From: Convivina praedatoris
Lineage (GTDB): Bacteria > Bacillota > Bacilli > Lactobacillales > Lactobacillaceae
Assembly (NCBI RefSeq): GCF_933208505.1
Contig: NZ_CAKOEU010000003.1
Reading direction: 5' to 3' (one strand)
DNA: 64,000 bases
Made by a program: the position numbers and the translations under genes
The notes under the pieces: generated by a model
The model's input: the letters and a program-made list of their open reading frames with translations, nothing else
Told to the model about the DNA's origin: nothing
Database searches by the model: none
Shown here: piece by piece, positions 36,169 through 46,124 of the stretch
How positions within the stretch are numbered: the first letter of the stretch is position 1
Layout of the letters: each line of letters opens with the position of its first letter

Positions 36169-37017
36169 TTAAATGACTGCAAGTGGTTCTTTCCGATTTG
36201 GCTTGGGAAAAACTTGATCCAAAGCGGCTAGGTCATCTGCTGCTAAAGTTAAATTACCGGCCACAATATTTTCTAACATGTGGTCTGGATTGCTAGTTTG
36301 CGGAATAGCTAAAGTCTGTTGATTACGGACAGTCCAAGCCAGTAAAATTTGATATGGTGTTACCCGATATTTACTAGCTAATGTTTGTACTGTGGGATTC
36401 GTCGCTAAATTATGATGACGCGAATCACCTGCATCAATTGGTGAATAGGCAATCAAAGGAATTTGCCGTTGATTTTGCCAAGGAATTAGGGAATACTCAA
36501 TTCCTCGTTCTCCTAAATTATAGAGATCTTCATTGGCAAAAACTGTTTTACCACCTGGCTGATCCAATAATTCTTGCATATCCGCCAAATCAAAATTTGA
36601 CACACCCCAGTGCCGAATCTTACCACTTGCCTGTAAAGCTTGTAATTCAGCAACAGTCTGATTTAATGGTGCCTCACCCCGCCAATGATAGAGATACAAA
36701 TCCAAATAGGTCGTTTGTAATCGCGCTAAACTAGCCGTTAAAGCTTGCGATAAAGAAGGTTCCAATGCATGTTGTGGATAAAATTTAGAAATTAAAAACA
36801 GTTGCTGACGATTATAGGGGGCAATGGCATTGCCCACTAATATTTCAGAATCGCCATTGCCATACATTTCAGCAGTATCAATCACTGTGGCACCATGTTC
36901 AATCCCGGTTTGGATAGTGTCACGCTCAATTTGAAAGCGCCGATGATCACTGCCCATATGCCAAGTACCAATACCAATGTTGGGTAATTGTATGCCATTA
37001 AAGTCAATGACTGTCAT
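36169..37017 (-). CDS. Aldo/keto reductase
   Basis: 282 aa. The tetrad is visible: Asp in VIDTAEMYG, Tyr of the same stretch, Lys in LISKFYPQ and His in YLYHWRG. GVSNFD and LAIPQTSNPDH complete the family pattern. First gene of the operon, with a very strong AAAGGAGG site. Confidence 0.9.
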   Translation of the reverse strand: MTVIDFNGIQLPNIGIGTWHMGSDHRRFQIERDTIQTGIEHGATVIDTAEMYGNGDSEILVGNAIAPYNRQQLFLISKFYPQHALEPSLSQALTASLARLQTTYLDLYLYHWRGEAPLNQTVAELQALQASGKIRHWGVSNFDLADMQELLDQPGGKTVFANEDLYNLGERGIEYSLIPWQNQRQIPLIAYSPIDAGDSRHHNLATNPTVQTLASKYRVTPYQILLAWTVRNQQTLAIPQTSNPDHMLENIVAGNLTLAADDLAALDQVFPKPNRKEPLAVI

Positions 37018-37093
37018 ATGCTAGCCCTCCTTTGGCATTAATTTGTAAATGCCATTATGCACCATTGCACGATAAATTTCAAATTGACCAAAT

Positions 37094-37121
37094 AAAAAAC
37101 GACCTAATTGGCCGCTTTTCA
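37094..37121 (-). terminator. Terminator after dld
   Basis: On the minus strand AAAGCGGCC pairs with GGTCGTTTT (with G-U pairs) across AATTA, followed by a T run. Confidence 0.65.
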
Positions 37122-37127
37122 AATAGC

Positions 37128-38816
37128 TTAGTACTTACCCCAGTACTTTTCCATGGTAGTTAAACCAATTCCAGGGTTAAAACTGTTGGTTGGATCATTA
37201 CGCATATAGTGTTCAACCAAGGCTGGTGCAGCGTGGTACAAATGACCTACGTTATGCTCAGCTGGATAAATCGCATTACGCTCGTCCAACAACTTCAACA
37301 TTTCAACCTTCACATCATGAGCCTTAACACCCTTTTTCAAGATGTAGTCTTGGTGCATAACGTGGTCGAGGAAGTGGCCATAATAAATCTTGTATTCAAT
37401 CTTGTCTTCGATTTCTTTAGGTAAATGCTCAAACCAATCGAATTCATTTCGTGGCAAGGCGATATCCAAAGGCAAGATTTCAATTTTATCATCTTGGAAG
37501 ACTTCCGAATAACGAATGGCAACCCCCGCCGTCACATAGCGGTGGGTGGCAACACGATCGGCTTCCTTAGGGGTCGCCTCGAAGTAGTCCCCTTCTTCTT
37601 TTTCAAAGAAGGGCTTCAAGAACTCACGCGCTTCTTGAATAGCATCGTCGCCAGCCATTTTCAACTGCAAGTAATGATCATACCTTTCAGCATATTCATC
37701 CATCCGTTTTGGCAATTGATTAGGGAAAATCTGACCCATATGCTGCAAAACACGATCAGGGAAATATGGCTTAAACGTTGGCACGTGGTCCAGAATCCGT
37801 TCAGTAGTCGACTTCATACCAAATAGATAAGGCAAGGCATTCGTACCAATCGTATCAATGACGATTAGGGAGTCTTTACCATACTTCTTAGCCATGTCAT
37901 AAGCAACCTTATGCATGTACTCACCAGAAACTGGCAAATGCTTGAACTCTGTTAGAATGTGTCGACGCAAGCGCTCTAAGACAGCTGGGTCATTAGTTCC
38001 AATGTAGAAGACTTGAGAATCTTCAGCTTTAGGGAAAGTGTCCAAACGAACCGCAAAAGCAGCCAATTTTCCAGATGAACCAGAAACTTCATAAAGTTCT
38101 TCTGGATCGGCGTTATAACGAGTTGGTGTATCAGCTTCAACATCACGAACACGCTTTTCGTAATCACGGTTGTGGCCTACTCGTTCTTTGTCATCAACTA
38201 CATGGTCGATATCAAAATTACGATTTTCCAAATTGGTAATCATCTCTTCCGGTGTGCTACCTAGGTCAATACCCAAGTGGTTGACCAAATGCAGTTCATC
38301 ATTCTTATCAATCTGTGCATACAGAGCCAATTCGGTATAGGCTGGACCACGTTGAATCAAAGCACCACCCGAATTATTGTTAATACCACCAATAACCGAA
38401 GCACCCAAATTAGATGAGCCAATCACAGAGTGAGGCTCACGATTGACAGTCTTAAGGGTGTTTTCCAATTTGTACAAAGTTGTTCCAGGAAAGGCCAAAA
38501 CTTCTTTCCCTTCATTGAGAAGTTGTACACCCTTAATTCGGCTACCATTAACCACAACACATTCACGATCGTAACCAGGTGCTGGAATTGAGCCTTCAGT
38601 TAGGCTGGTGTTAGAAGCCTGCATAATGATAATAATGTTATGATCATGCAAAATTTTGAGGACTTGCCACAATTCCATCAACGTACCAGGCAAGACAACT
38701 GCAAGAGCGTCCCCCCGTCCACTACGATATCCCTTACGGTAGCGCAATGACTTAGATGCGTCGGTGATAATGTGATGCTTGCCGACAACGTTGGTTAATT
38801 CTTCAACTGCTGACAT
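37128..38816 (-). CDS. dld: Quinone-dependent D-lactate dehydrogenase
   Basis: 562 aa from the ATG at 38816, with AGAGG eight bases upstream. The FAD-binding PCMH part has VVLPGTLMELWQVLKIL and NTSLTEGSIPAPGYDRE; SNLGASVIGGINNNSGGAL is highly typical. The C-terminal membrane-binding region ends IGLTTMEKYWG. It oxidises D-lactate to pyruvate and passes electrons to quinone. With pyruvate oxidase at 55 kb it can send lactate to acetyl-phosphate under oxygen. Confidence 0.93.
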   Translation of the reverse strand: MSAVEELTNVVGKHHIITDASKSLRYRKGYRSGRGDALAVVLPGTLMELWQVLKILHDHNIIIIMQASNTSLTEGSIPAPGYDRECVVVNGSRIKGVQLLNEGKEVLAFPGTTLYKLENTLKTVNREPHSVIGSSNLGASVIGGINNNSGGALIQRGPAYTELALYAQIDKNDELHLVNHLGIDLGSTPEEMITNLENRNFDIDHVVDDKERVGHNRDYEKRVRDVEADTPTRYNADPEELYEVSGSSGKLAAFAVRLDTFPKAEDSQVFYIGTNDPAVLERLRRHILTEFKHLPVSGEYMHKVAYDMAKKYGKDSLIVIDTIGTNALPYLFGMKSTTERILDHVPTFKPYFPDRVLQHMGQIFPNQLPKRMDEYAERYDHYLQLKMAGDDAIQEAREFLKPFFEKEEGDYFEATPKEADRVATHRYVTAGVAIRYSEVFQDDKIEILPLDIALPRNEFDWFEHLPKEIEDKIEYKIYYGHFLDHVMHQDYILKKGVKAHDVKVEMLKLLDERNAIYPAEHNVGHLYHAAPALVEHYMRNDPTNSFNPGIGLTTMEKYWGKY

Positions 38817-38935
38817 AATATTTACCTCTTTAAATTTCAATAGTACCAAAATGGTTCCTCTAGTCCATTATGCCACTTTTGAGAGATTTTAGGTGATAAT
38901 TTTGTGAAAAATGTAAGCGTTATCTGAAAAATAAG

Positions 38936-38962
38936 AAAAACGACCGGTTAAGGTCGTTTTTT
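38936..38962. terminator. Terminator near dld and hsdR fragment
   Basis: AAAAACGACC / GGTCGTTTTT stem; ends the minus-strand hsdR remnant. Confidence 0.8.
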
Positions 38963-38970
38963 AATCAAAA

Positions 38971-41007
38971 TCATACTTTTTCTTTTAAACTTCTATAAAC
39001 ATCATCAACAAAAACTTGGGCAACACGTTTCTTAAAATCATCGTTATTTAATAACACCTGGAAGAAATCCTGGTTTTGAGCATAACCGTCAGTTAAAGCC
39101 GTATCAATCTCATCATTGAAAGTAAACTTAAAATCATCTCGTGAATTAACCTGGGCCGATTGTTTCAACTTTTGATTTTTCTTCATCAATTCTCTGACAG
39201 CTATGGCTCCTGTGACCCCTACTGTGCCATCAATATCTAATTCAAGTTGTTCATTAATTTCTTCGATAATTTCAGAAAGTTTTTTCTCCTGATCTTCAGA
39301 AATGTCACTAATACTTGGTTTGTTAAGTTTAATCTGATATTCAGCGGGCATCTCAGCTACATGAAATTCTCCAGTTTGCTTATGGCGCATATAATCAACG
39401 ACAATTTTATCCGCAATAGTGAAATCATCATTACCCAAACGTACATCAATCATTTTAACTAATGATTGGAGATAATTATATTTTTCGTGCAGAACTTCAT
39501 TTTGATAAGCAGTGGCCTGAATTAAGAAAGTATACATTCTAATGAAACTACGAATATCTTTTTTGATATTCAATTGTTCTTTTTCATCAAAACGTTGGAC
39601 CCTAGCATAACCTTGATTCAACAAGGCTGTCATCTTCTGTTTATCTCGACTATTACGTTTAGGTTGGTACAAAAAATTATTAAATTCATGAACTATGTCA
39701 CTATCTAAAATTTCATAACTATCAATTTTACGCTCTAATTCTAAAATATCAGCAGGTGAAATGGTTTCTGATAGAACCGTTTTCCGATAGTAAGGCGCAA
39801 AAGACTTATTAATGTCATCATAAGAATTTTTAAAATCTAAAATAAAAGTCTTCTTATTGTAGCCCTTAACAATCCGATTTAATCGTGACAAGGTCTGTAC
39901 AGCAGCAACATCTCTTAATTTCTTATCAACATACATGGCTACTAATTTTGGTTGGTCAAAACCAGTTTGATACTTATTAGCCACAATTAATACTTGGTAC
40001 TGCTCACTATCAAACTTATCCTTAAGGCTCTCTTCACTAAATCCGTTCATGCCTGCTTCGGTAAATTCTTGGTTATCTAAATCAACTTTACCCGAAAAAG
40101 CAATAATGGCTTCAATACTAGTGATATGATGTTCCTTCATATAGCGTTTAAAGGCTTGTTGATACTTAACGGCTGCCTCTCGTCCAGAAGTTACAATCAT
40201 TGCCTTGCCATTACCACCAAGCTCAGCCATAATATCGTGGGTCACAAAGTGATCCATGATAATTTCAACCTTACCTCTAATATTCTCGTCTGATAATTCA
40301 ACGAACTTAGCAATCCTACGTTTAGCAATGGTGGACTTAAATTCTGGATCTGCTTCAATCGATTTATTGAGCTTATAATAAGTTTCATAAGTGACATAGT
40401 TATTTAAAACATCCAGTATGAAGCCCTCTTCGATGGCTTGTTTCATGGAGTAAACATCAAATGGCTCTTTACCAATACCATCTTCTGTTGTCGTTCCAAA
40501 TAATTGTAAGGTTGTAGCCTTTGGTGTGGCTGTAAAGGCGATAATCGAAACATTGTCTTGTTTTCCCGTACGGGCAATTTCTTGTTCAATTACATCGCCA
40601 GTTGACACCTCTTGAACTTCATCAATGCTACCATCTGCAACATCCGTTTCAGTTAATACTTGGCTAACGGCACTCATATAGGAACCAGTCGTTGAACTAT
40701 GCGCCTCATCAATTAAAATAGCAAAATTTTTATCAGCGGTTGGTCCGGCAGTCATCCAATCAGATTTATTAATTTGGGCAAATTTATGAATTGTAGTAGC
40801 AATAATTTTAGTATTGCTAGCCAGGGCCTCCGCTAAATCACTAGAAGTTGCCTTATCCCCCATCACTTTAATTAAATCTTGCTGATGATTAATAGCTGAA
40901 ACGGCTTCTATTCTAGGCGGATTAATAGTCAGCATCGTGTGGTATACACCATTGATAAAGCGACAAAGACTGTTACGATTTATTCTTGTTGGGCTCACTA
41001 CAATCAC
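38971..41007 (-). pseudogene. hsdR: 5'-truncated type I restriction endonuclease subunit R
   Basis: The frame covers about 678 residues of the C-terminal two thirds of HsdR: TTIHKFAQI, the helicase box FAILIDEAHSS (DEAH), IIAFTATPKATTL, VANKYQTGFDQP and AAVQTLSRLNRI. The N-terminal nuclease domain and the Walker A helicase motif are missing, and the frame begins only 16 bases beyond the trp operon terminator. No hsdM or hsdS is present. It cannot be an active restriction enzyme. Confidence 0.9.
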
Positions 41008-41021
41008 ACTACAATTTAATC

Positions 41022-41049
41022 AAAAAACCAGCCCCTCGGCTGGTTTTTT
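41022..41049 (-). terminator. trp operon terminator
   Basis: AAAAAACCAGCC / GGCTGGTTTTTT stem at the trpG stop codon. Confidence 0.85.
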
Positions 41050-41617
41050 ACTTCCCTTCAACTTCTGTCACAAAACGTTTGATCATTTCCTGACCAGCGG
41101 GTGTGCCGATTGATTCTGGGTGGAATTGCACCCCATAAATTGGCAAGCTATCATGCTCAATGGCCATCACTTCCCCATCATCAGTAGCGACGCCCGTCAC
41201 TTTGAAATGAGCGGGCAAGTGATTTTTATCAACAATCAAGGAATGATAACGCATAATATCGACATCTGGCGCTTCATCGAACAGCTTGGACTGACTAGTC
41301 TTCATCTGCGACATCTTACCGTGGCGAATTTCTGGAGCATGGGCGACCTGACCGCCAAAGACTTCGCCAATTGCTTGATGGCCTAGGCAAATACCTAACA
41401 TCGGTTTATCTTCGGCATGTTCTTTAATCAGTGCTTCCATCTGACCGGCTTGATCGGGTGAACCTGGACCCGGGGAAAAGATAATGCCATCGGCCTGTTG
41501 GGCAACGGCTTCCAATTCTGGATCATCATTGCGTAAAACTTGGACTTCAGTTAACTGACCGACAATTTGAGCTAGATTATAGGTAAAAGAATCGTAATTA
41601 TCGACAAGTAAAATCAT
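41048..41617 (-). CDS. trpG: Anthranilate synthase component II (glutamine amidotransferase)
   Basis: 189 aa. DNYDSFTYNLAQ at the start, the nucleophile Cys in MLGICLGHQAIGE (near 80) and the His-Glu pair in GVQFHPESIGT. It supplies ammonia to TrpE. Last gene of the operon, overlapping trpE by ATGA. Confidence 0.95.
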   Translation of the reverse strand: MILLVDNYDSFTYNLAQIVGQLTEVQVLRNDDPELEAVAQQADGIIFSPGPGSPDQAGQMEALIKEHAEDKPMLGICLGHQAIGEVFGGQVAHAPEIRHGKMSQMKTSQSKLFDEAPDVDIMRYHSLIVDKNHLPAHFKVTGVATDDGEVMAIEHDSLPIYGVQFHPESIGTPAGQEMIKRFVTEVEGK

Positions 41618-42978
41618 GATAAACCTCCGACATGCAACAAGGCCCGAGCCTTATTGAGCGTTTCTTGATATTCATTGGCCGCAATTGAGTCATAGACAAT
41701 TCCGGCACCTGCTTGGACGTAGCCCTTCTTATTCTTGACAACCATCGTTCGAATCCCAATGGCAAAATCCATTTGATTATCCTGGGACAAATAACCAACC
41801 GCCCCGGCATAAACACCTCGTTTAACTGGTTCCATTTCATACAAGCGTTGCAAAGCCCGTACTTTTGGAGCCCCCGAAACGGTACCAGCTGGCAAGGTTG
41901 CCTTTAAAGCAGCAATCGCTGGTGTATCAGCCTTTAATTTCCCCTGGACTTCTGACACTAAATGCATGACGTAGCGATATTTTTCAATATCCAACAAACG
42001 GGTAACCTGCACGGAGCCGTATTCACTGACCTTACCAATATCATTACGACCCAGATCAACCAACATGCGATGCTCAGCTAACTCCTTTTCATTGCTAAGC
42101 AAATCATCAGCCATTTCCTGGTCAACAATTGGATCAGCACTGCGCTTACGGGTACCGGCAATCGGATTAGTTGTGACAACATCCCCTCGAACCGTTACCA
42201 AACTCTCTGGTGAAGCACCAATAATCTGGTAATCACCATAGTCTAGAAAATACATATAAGGGGATGGATTTGACCGCCGTAATTGACGATAAAAGTCAAA
42301 GGGCTGGTCAACAAAATCAAAAGAGAACCGCTGAGATGGCACGATTTGGAACATATCACCATCAGTAATTAGCTCCTTGGCCCGTTCGACTATCGCTTCA
42401 AACTGTGCGGGCGTCATATTAGATTCTGGCTTTAACTCATGTAAATAGACCTGTTGAGCTTCATCCGGACTAACCTGATGCAACTTAACTTCCAAGTTTG
42501 CAATCACCTGGTTCAAATCCGTCCGACCAGAATAAACATTATCAGCCACTAGGGTCATGGTTTGCGCTTGATGATCGAACACGACAAAGGTTTCATATAA
42601 GAATAAATGGGTATCAGGCATACCGAGGTCATTAACTGGCTGCTTACCTAATTTTTCATAAACGGCAATTGTATCAAAACCAACATAGCCAATTGCCCCA
42701 CCCTGGAATGGCAAACCTTCAATCGGCTCATCCTGATGAACAACTAATTCTTGCAACGCCTGCAGTGGATCATCGGTAGTTTTGGCTTGGCCGTCAATCA
42801 CTACCGTATGACCAGTTGATTCAAATTCGTGCACTGGATCTAAGGCAATTACTGAATAGCGCGATGATTCTGCTTGGTGGCCCATAGATTCCAGCATGAA
42901 GCTGTGCTTACCACGCAGGCGGAAATAGGCACTAACCACCGTGGTGGTATCGGCGTCAATGATTTTTACTTTACGCAT
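41614..42978 (-). CDS. trpE: Anthranilate synthase component I
   Basis: 454 aa. The N-terminal SFMLESMGHQAESSRYS contains the (L)LES tryptophan-binding motif of feedback-sensitive enzymes. The chorismate-binding core has IVPSQRFSF, ASPESLV, PIAGTRKR, and GRNDIG. It converts chorismate plus ammonia to anthranilate. It overlaps trpA by eight bases, so it sits after trpA rather than at the front of the operon. Confidence 0.95.
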   Translation of the reverse strand: MRKVKIIDADTTTVVSAYFRLRGKHSFMLESMGHQAESSRYSVIALDPVHEFESTGHTVVIDGQAKTTDDPLQALQELVVHQDEPIEGLPFQGGAIGYVGFDTIAVYEKLGKQPVNDLGMPDTHLFLYETFVVFDHQAQTMTLVADNVYSGRTDLNQVIANLEVKLHQVSPDEAQQVYLHELKPESNMTPAQFEAIVERAKELITDGDMFQIVPSQRFSFDFVDQPFDFYRQLRRSNPSPYMYFLDYGDYQIIGASPESLVTVRGDVVTTNPIAGTRKRSADPIVDQEMADDLLSNEKELAEHRMLVDLGRNDIGKVSEYGSVQVTRLLDIEKYRYVMHLVSEVQGKLKADTPAIAALKATLPAGTVSGAPKVRALQRLYEMEPVKRGVYAGAVGYLSQDNQMDFAIGIRTMVVKNKKGYVQAGAGIVYDSIAANEYQETLNKARALLHVGGLS

Positions 42979-43741
42979 TTTGAGCCTCTTTCATTTTGAT
43001 AATGAATTCAGTCAAATAAGGACCGGCATCATGGGGATGCTGGGCGATGATATCAACAATTGCTGAACCAACGATGATGGCATTGGCCGCTGGGAACTGA
43101 CGAGCTTGCTCAACTTGACTAATGCCAAAACCGACCGCCACCGAAATATTACTATACTGGCGAATTTGCTCAATTAATTGATTGGCTTCGTTTGAAAGTT
43201 TTTGTCGCGTACCTGTAATTCCTAGCGAAGAAACTACATATACGAAACCAGAGGCATTTTTCAAGATAGCTGGCAAACGATCGCCCGACTGACTAGTTAC
43301 TAACTGAATCAAATCCCGTTCATACTGCTTAGCTAAAGCTAGGAACTCGCCCTGCTCTTCCAATGGCAAATCCGGCAAAATAATTCCTTGCACATCAAAA
43401 GCCTGCATTTGAGCCAAAAATTTTTCATAACCGTGTTTAAAAACAATATTGGTATAAGTTAAAAATACTAGCGGTACGTCGGTTTTTTGGCGAATTCTAG
43501 CTACCGTTTCAAACACTTTAGCAGTCGTTGAGCCATTATCTAAAGCTCGTTGATCAGCGCTTAAAATGGTTGGGCCATCGGCACTGGGATCACTAAAGGC
43601 AATGCCTAGCTCGACCACATCGGCACCAGCTTGAGCCATATCCACTACGTACTCAACGGTATGGTCAAAATCAGGGTCCCCAACGACGGTAAAGCCGATA
43701 AAGTTGCCCTTGTCTTGTAATGTTTGGGTTAATGATTTCAT
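42971..43741 (-). CDS. trpA: Tryptophan synthase alpha subunit
   Basis: 256 aa. GADVVELGIAFSDPSADGP carries the catalytic Glu, ILPDLPLEEQGE the catalytic Asp, and VGFGISQ the phosphate site. It cleaves indole-glycerol phosphate. It is separated from trpB by four genes, though the two proteins form one complex. ATGA overlap with trpF. Confidence 0.95.
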   Translation of the reverse strand: MKSLTQTLQDKGNFIGFTVVGDPDFDHTVEYVVDMAQAGADVVELGIAFSDPSADGPTILSADQRALDNGSTTAKVFETVARIRQKTDVPLVFLTYTNIVFKHGYEKFLAQMQAFDVQGIILPDLPLEEQGEFLALAKQYERDLIQLVTSQSGDRLPAILKNASGFVYVVSSLGITGTRQKLSNEANQLIEQIRQYSNISVAVGFGISQVEQARQFPAANAIIVGSAIVDIIAQHPHDAGPYLTEFIIKMKEAQNA

Positions 43742-44313
43742 GATAACTCCCTTACTATTTGTACTAAGCGTTGCATGGTGGCTAAGTCCTTGAGACCAGC
43801 CACTTCACTTCCTGAAGATATATCAACGACAGCTGGTTGCGTTTGGTCAATGGCTGTAACCAAATTATCAACGTTCAAACCACCAGCCAAGATAGTTGGC
43901 GTTGGACTGGCTTCTAATAATTGCCAATCAAAATTCTGACCACTACCAGCACCGGCATCAACTAAACGATAATCGGCTTGGGTAGTAACCTGTTGGCTTG
44001 GTTGCATGACTTGAATCACTGGCAGTCCGGCTGCTTGTAGCTGAGCGACCAATTGTTCATCTTCTTGACCATGCAACTGTACATACTGAATAATCCCTTG
44101 ATAAGCTAAAATTTCAGCTAAAGTTTGATTAACAAACACCCCAACTAACGGTATTTTTGGGTCTAAGTCCTGTCGCATGGCTTGTGCTAAGTTACGATTG
44201 ACACTGCGCCGGTAACCGGGAGCCAAAATAATCCCAGCAAAATCAGGTCGGACTTGATTTAAATAAGTCACATCAGCCAAACGAAAATTGCCACAAAGCT
44301 TAATCTTGGTCAT
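43738..44313 (-). CDS. trpF: Phosphoribosylanthranilate isomerase
   Basis: 191 aa from the ATG at 44313, with GAGG about ten bases upstream, which overlaps the end of trpC. The start IKLCGNFR is a variant of the usual IKxCGxxR with catalytic Cys; VQLHGQE and LAGGLNVDN are conserved, and the second catalytic Asp is in VDISSGSE. Confidence 0.93.
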   Translation of the reverse strand: MTKIKLCGNFRLADVTYLNQVRPDFAGIILAPGYRRSVNRNLAQAMRQDLDPKIPLVGVFVNQTLAEILAYQGIIQYVQLHGQEDEQLVAQLQAAGLPVIQVMQPSQQVTTQADYRLVDAGAGSGQNFDWQLLEASPTPTILAGGLNVDNLVTAIDQTQPAVVDISSGSEVAGLKDLATMQRLVQIVRELS

Positions 44314-45103
44314 GGCTAAAGCCTCGTAAATGATTAATTTCAGCAACTTTATCCGGCGCTTTCATAAAAGTTTCACCAACTAAAATACCGTTAATCCCGG
44401 CTTGCTCTAACTGCAACACATCACTACGACTTTGAATCCCTGATTCAGAAATTACAGCAATATTGGCTGGAATATTTTCACGGAGACGTTGTGTATTGCC
44501 AAAATCAACCGTAAAGTCCTTCAAATTACGATTATTCACGCCAATAATTTCCGCCCCAGCTTGCACAGCTCGTTTAATTTCATCTTGGTCATGGGCTTCG
44601 ACAATCGCTGATAATCCTAATTCTTGCGCCAAAGCCAGGTAATCGGTTAACTGCTGATCCGATAAAATTGCCACAATTAACAAAATAGCACTGGCACCAG
44701 CTGCTTTAGCTTCATAAATCATGTACGGGTCAATGGTGAAGTCCTTGCGCAAAATAGGAACATTGGTTGTGGCCACGACCGCCTTTAAAATATCCAAGGA
44801 TCCTTTAAAATAATCTTCTTCGGTTAAGACCGAAATCATGTCCACTTTGGCCTGCGTGTAATCACGAGCAATTTGTTGATAATCAAACGCTTCACTAGGA
44901 ACAATTTGCCCTTTAGATGGTGAAGCCTGCTTAATTTCAGCAATAACCGTAATCGGTGCTTGCGCTAACTTTTGATTTAACACAAACTCTGGTAGTTGAT
45001 TGGCTGCTTTTTCGATCTGAGCCTTTAAATCAACTAAGGATACTTGATCTTGGCGCCGAGCCATATTTTTTTTAGTAGCGGCCACTAGGTCATCTAAAAT
45101 CAT
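44300..45103 (-). CDS. trpC: Indole-3-glycerol phosphate synthase
   Basis: 267 aa. VIAEIKQASPSKG (catalytic Lys), ISVLTEEDYFKGS, PILRKDFTID, IVEAHDQDE and IGVNNRNLKDF, SESGI are all present. GGAGG precedes its ATG, which is one base after the trpD stop. Confidence 0.95.
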   Translation of the reverse strand: MILDDLVAATKKNMARRQDQVSLVDLKAQIEKAANQLPEFVLNQKLAQAPITVIAEIKQASPSKGQIVPSEAFDYQQIARDYTQAKVDMISVLTEEDYFKGSLDILKAVVATTNVPILRKDFTIDPYMIYEAKAAGASAILLIVAILSDQQLTDYLALAQELGLSAIVEAHDQDEIKRAVQAGAEIIGVNNRNLKDFTVDFGNTQRLRENIPANIAVISESGIQSRSDVLQLEQAGINGILVGETFMKAPDKVAEINHLRGFSHDQD

Positions 45104-45104
45104 A

Positions 45105-46124
45105 TCAAGCCTCCTTAGTAGCCGTGCGTAGCTTAGCTAGTTGCTGATAGGCCGAACCATCGTAGAGCAAGCCCTGAGCTAATGCCAAACCTTCTTTAAA
45201 GTTAGCTACTTTTTGGTCGGCTAACAGGGCCATAGCAGCGTTAATTAGGACAACGTCAGTCTTTGGGCCAGCTAATTTGCCCGCCAAAATAGCATTAGTA
45301 ATCTGGGCATTATCGGCTGGCTCGCCCCCTTGCAATTCCGTCAAATCACAAGTTTCAAAACCAAATTCCGTCGGATCAAAAACCGCTTCACTAACCTGAC
45401 CATTCCGCAAAATTGCCATATCGGTTTTAGTTGTCAGGGTAACTTCGTCTAAGCCGTCTTGCCCGTTGACCAAAATAGCATTTTTAACACCCAATTCATT
45501 TAAAACATGAGCCAATGGCACTAAAAGATGCTTAGAGTAAACACCCATTAGCATGCTCTGAGGCCGAGTAGGATTAACCAAAGGACCTAACACATTAAAG
45601 ACCGTTCGGAAACCAAGCGCCTTACGAACCTGGGCAACATATTTCATGGCTGGGTGATACGTCCGGGCAAATAAGAAAGTTTGACCAACTTCCTTAAGCA
45701 CCTGAGTAGCCTGCTCGGGATTGAGGTCAATATTAATGCCCAATGCTTCTAGGGCATCAGCTGTCCCCGACTTAGAACTCGCTGCCCGGTTTCCATGCTT
45801 AACCACTGGGACTCCTGCAGCCGAAACGATAAAGCTGGCCGTTGTCGAAATGTTAAATGTGTTAGACATATCACCGCCAGTGCCGACAATATCCATAGCC
45901 TGTAGTTCAGCTGGAATTTTAATACTATGGTCAATCATAGCCTGAGCTGAACCAGTTATTTCTGGAATCGATTCATTTTTCACTGCCAAGCCCATTAAAT
46001 AAGCAGCAATTTCAATGTCTGAAGCCTGCCCCGACATAATTTCGTTCATAACTGCTTGAGCCATTTGAGCACTCAAATCTTGTCGCAGCGATAAAGTTTT
46101 TAAAGCAGCTTGCATTTTACTCAT
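45105..46124 (-). CDS. trpD: Anthranilate phosphoribosyltransferase
   Basis: 339 aa from the ATG at 46124 (AAAGGAG upstream), overlapping trpB by eight bases. DIVGTGGDMSNTFNIST, KHGNRAASSKSGTADALEALG, and the NPTRP region are typical. It adds phosphoribose to anthranilate. Confidence 0.95.
   Translation of the reverse strand: MSKMQAALKTLSLRQDLSAQMAQAVMNEIMSGQASDIEIAAYLMGLAVKNESIPEITGSAQAMIDHSIKIPAELQAMDIVGTGGDMSNTFNISTTASFIVSAAGVPVVKHGNRAASSKSGTADALEALGINIDLNPEQATQVLKEVGQTFLFARTYHPAMKYVAQVRKALGFRTVFNVLGPLVNPTRPQSMLMGVYSKHLLVPLAHVLNELGVKNAILVNGQDGLDEVTLTTKTDMAILRNGQVSEAVFDPTEFGFETCDLTELQGGEPADNAQITNAILAGKLAGPKTDVVLINAAMALLADQKVANFKEGLALAQGLLYDGSAYQQLAKLRTATKEA

Noticed and set aside
36381..36734. 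117-codon plus-strand frame inside the aldo/keto reductase
   Set aside because: Shadow of the opposite-strand gene; no start signal or family.
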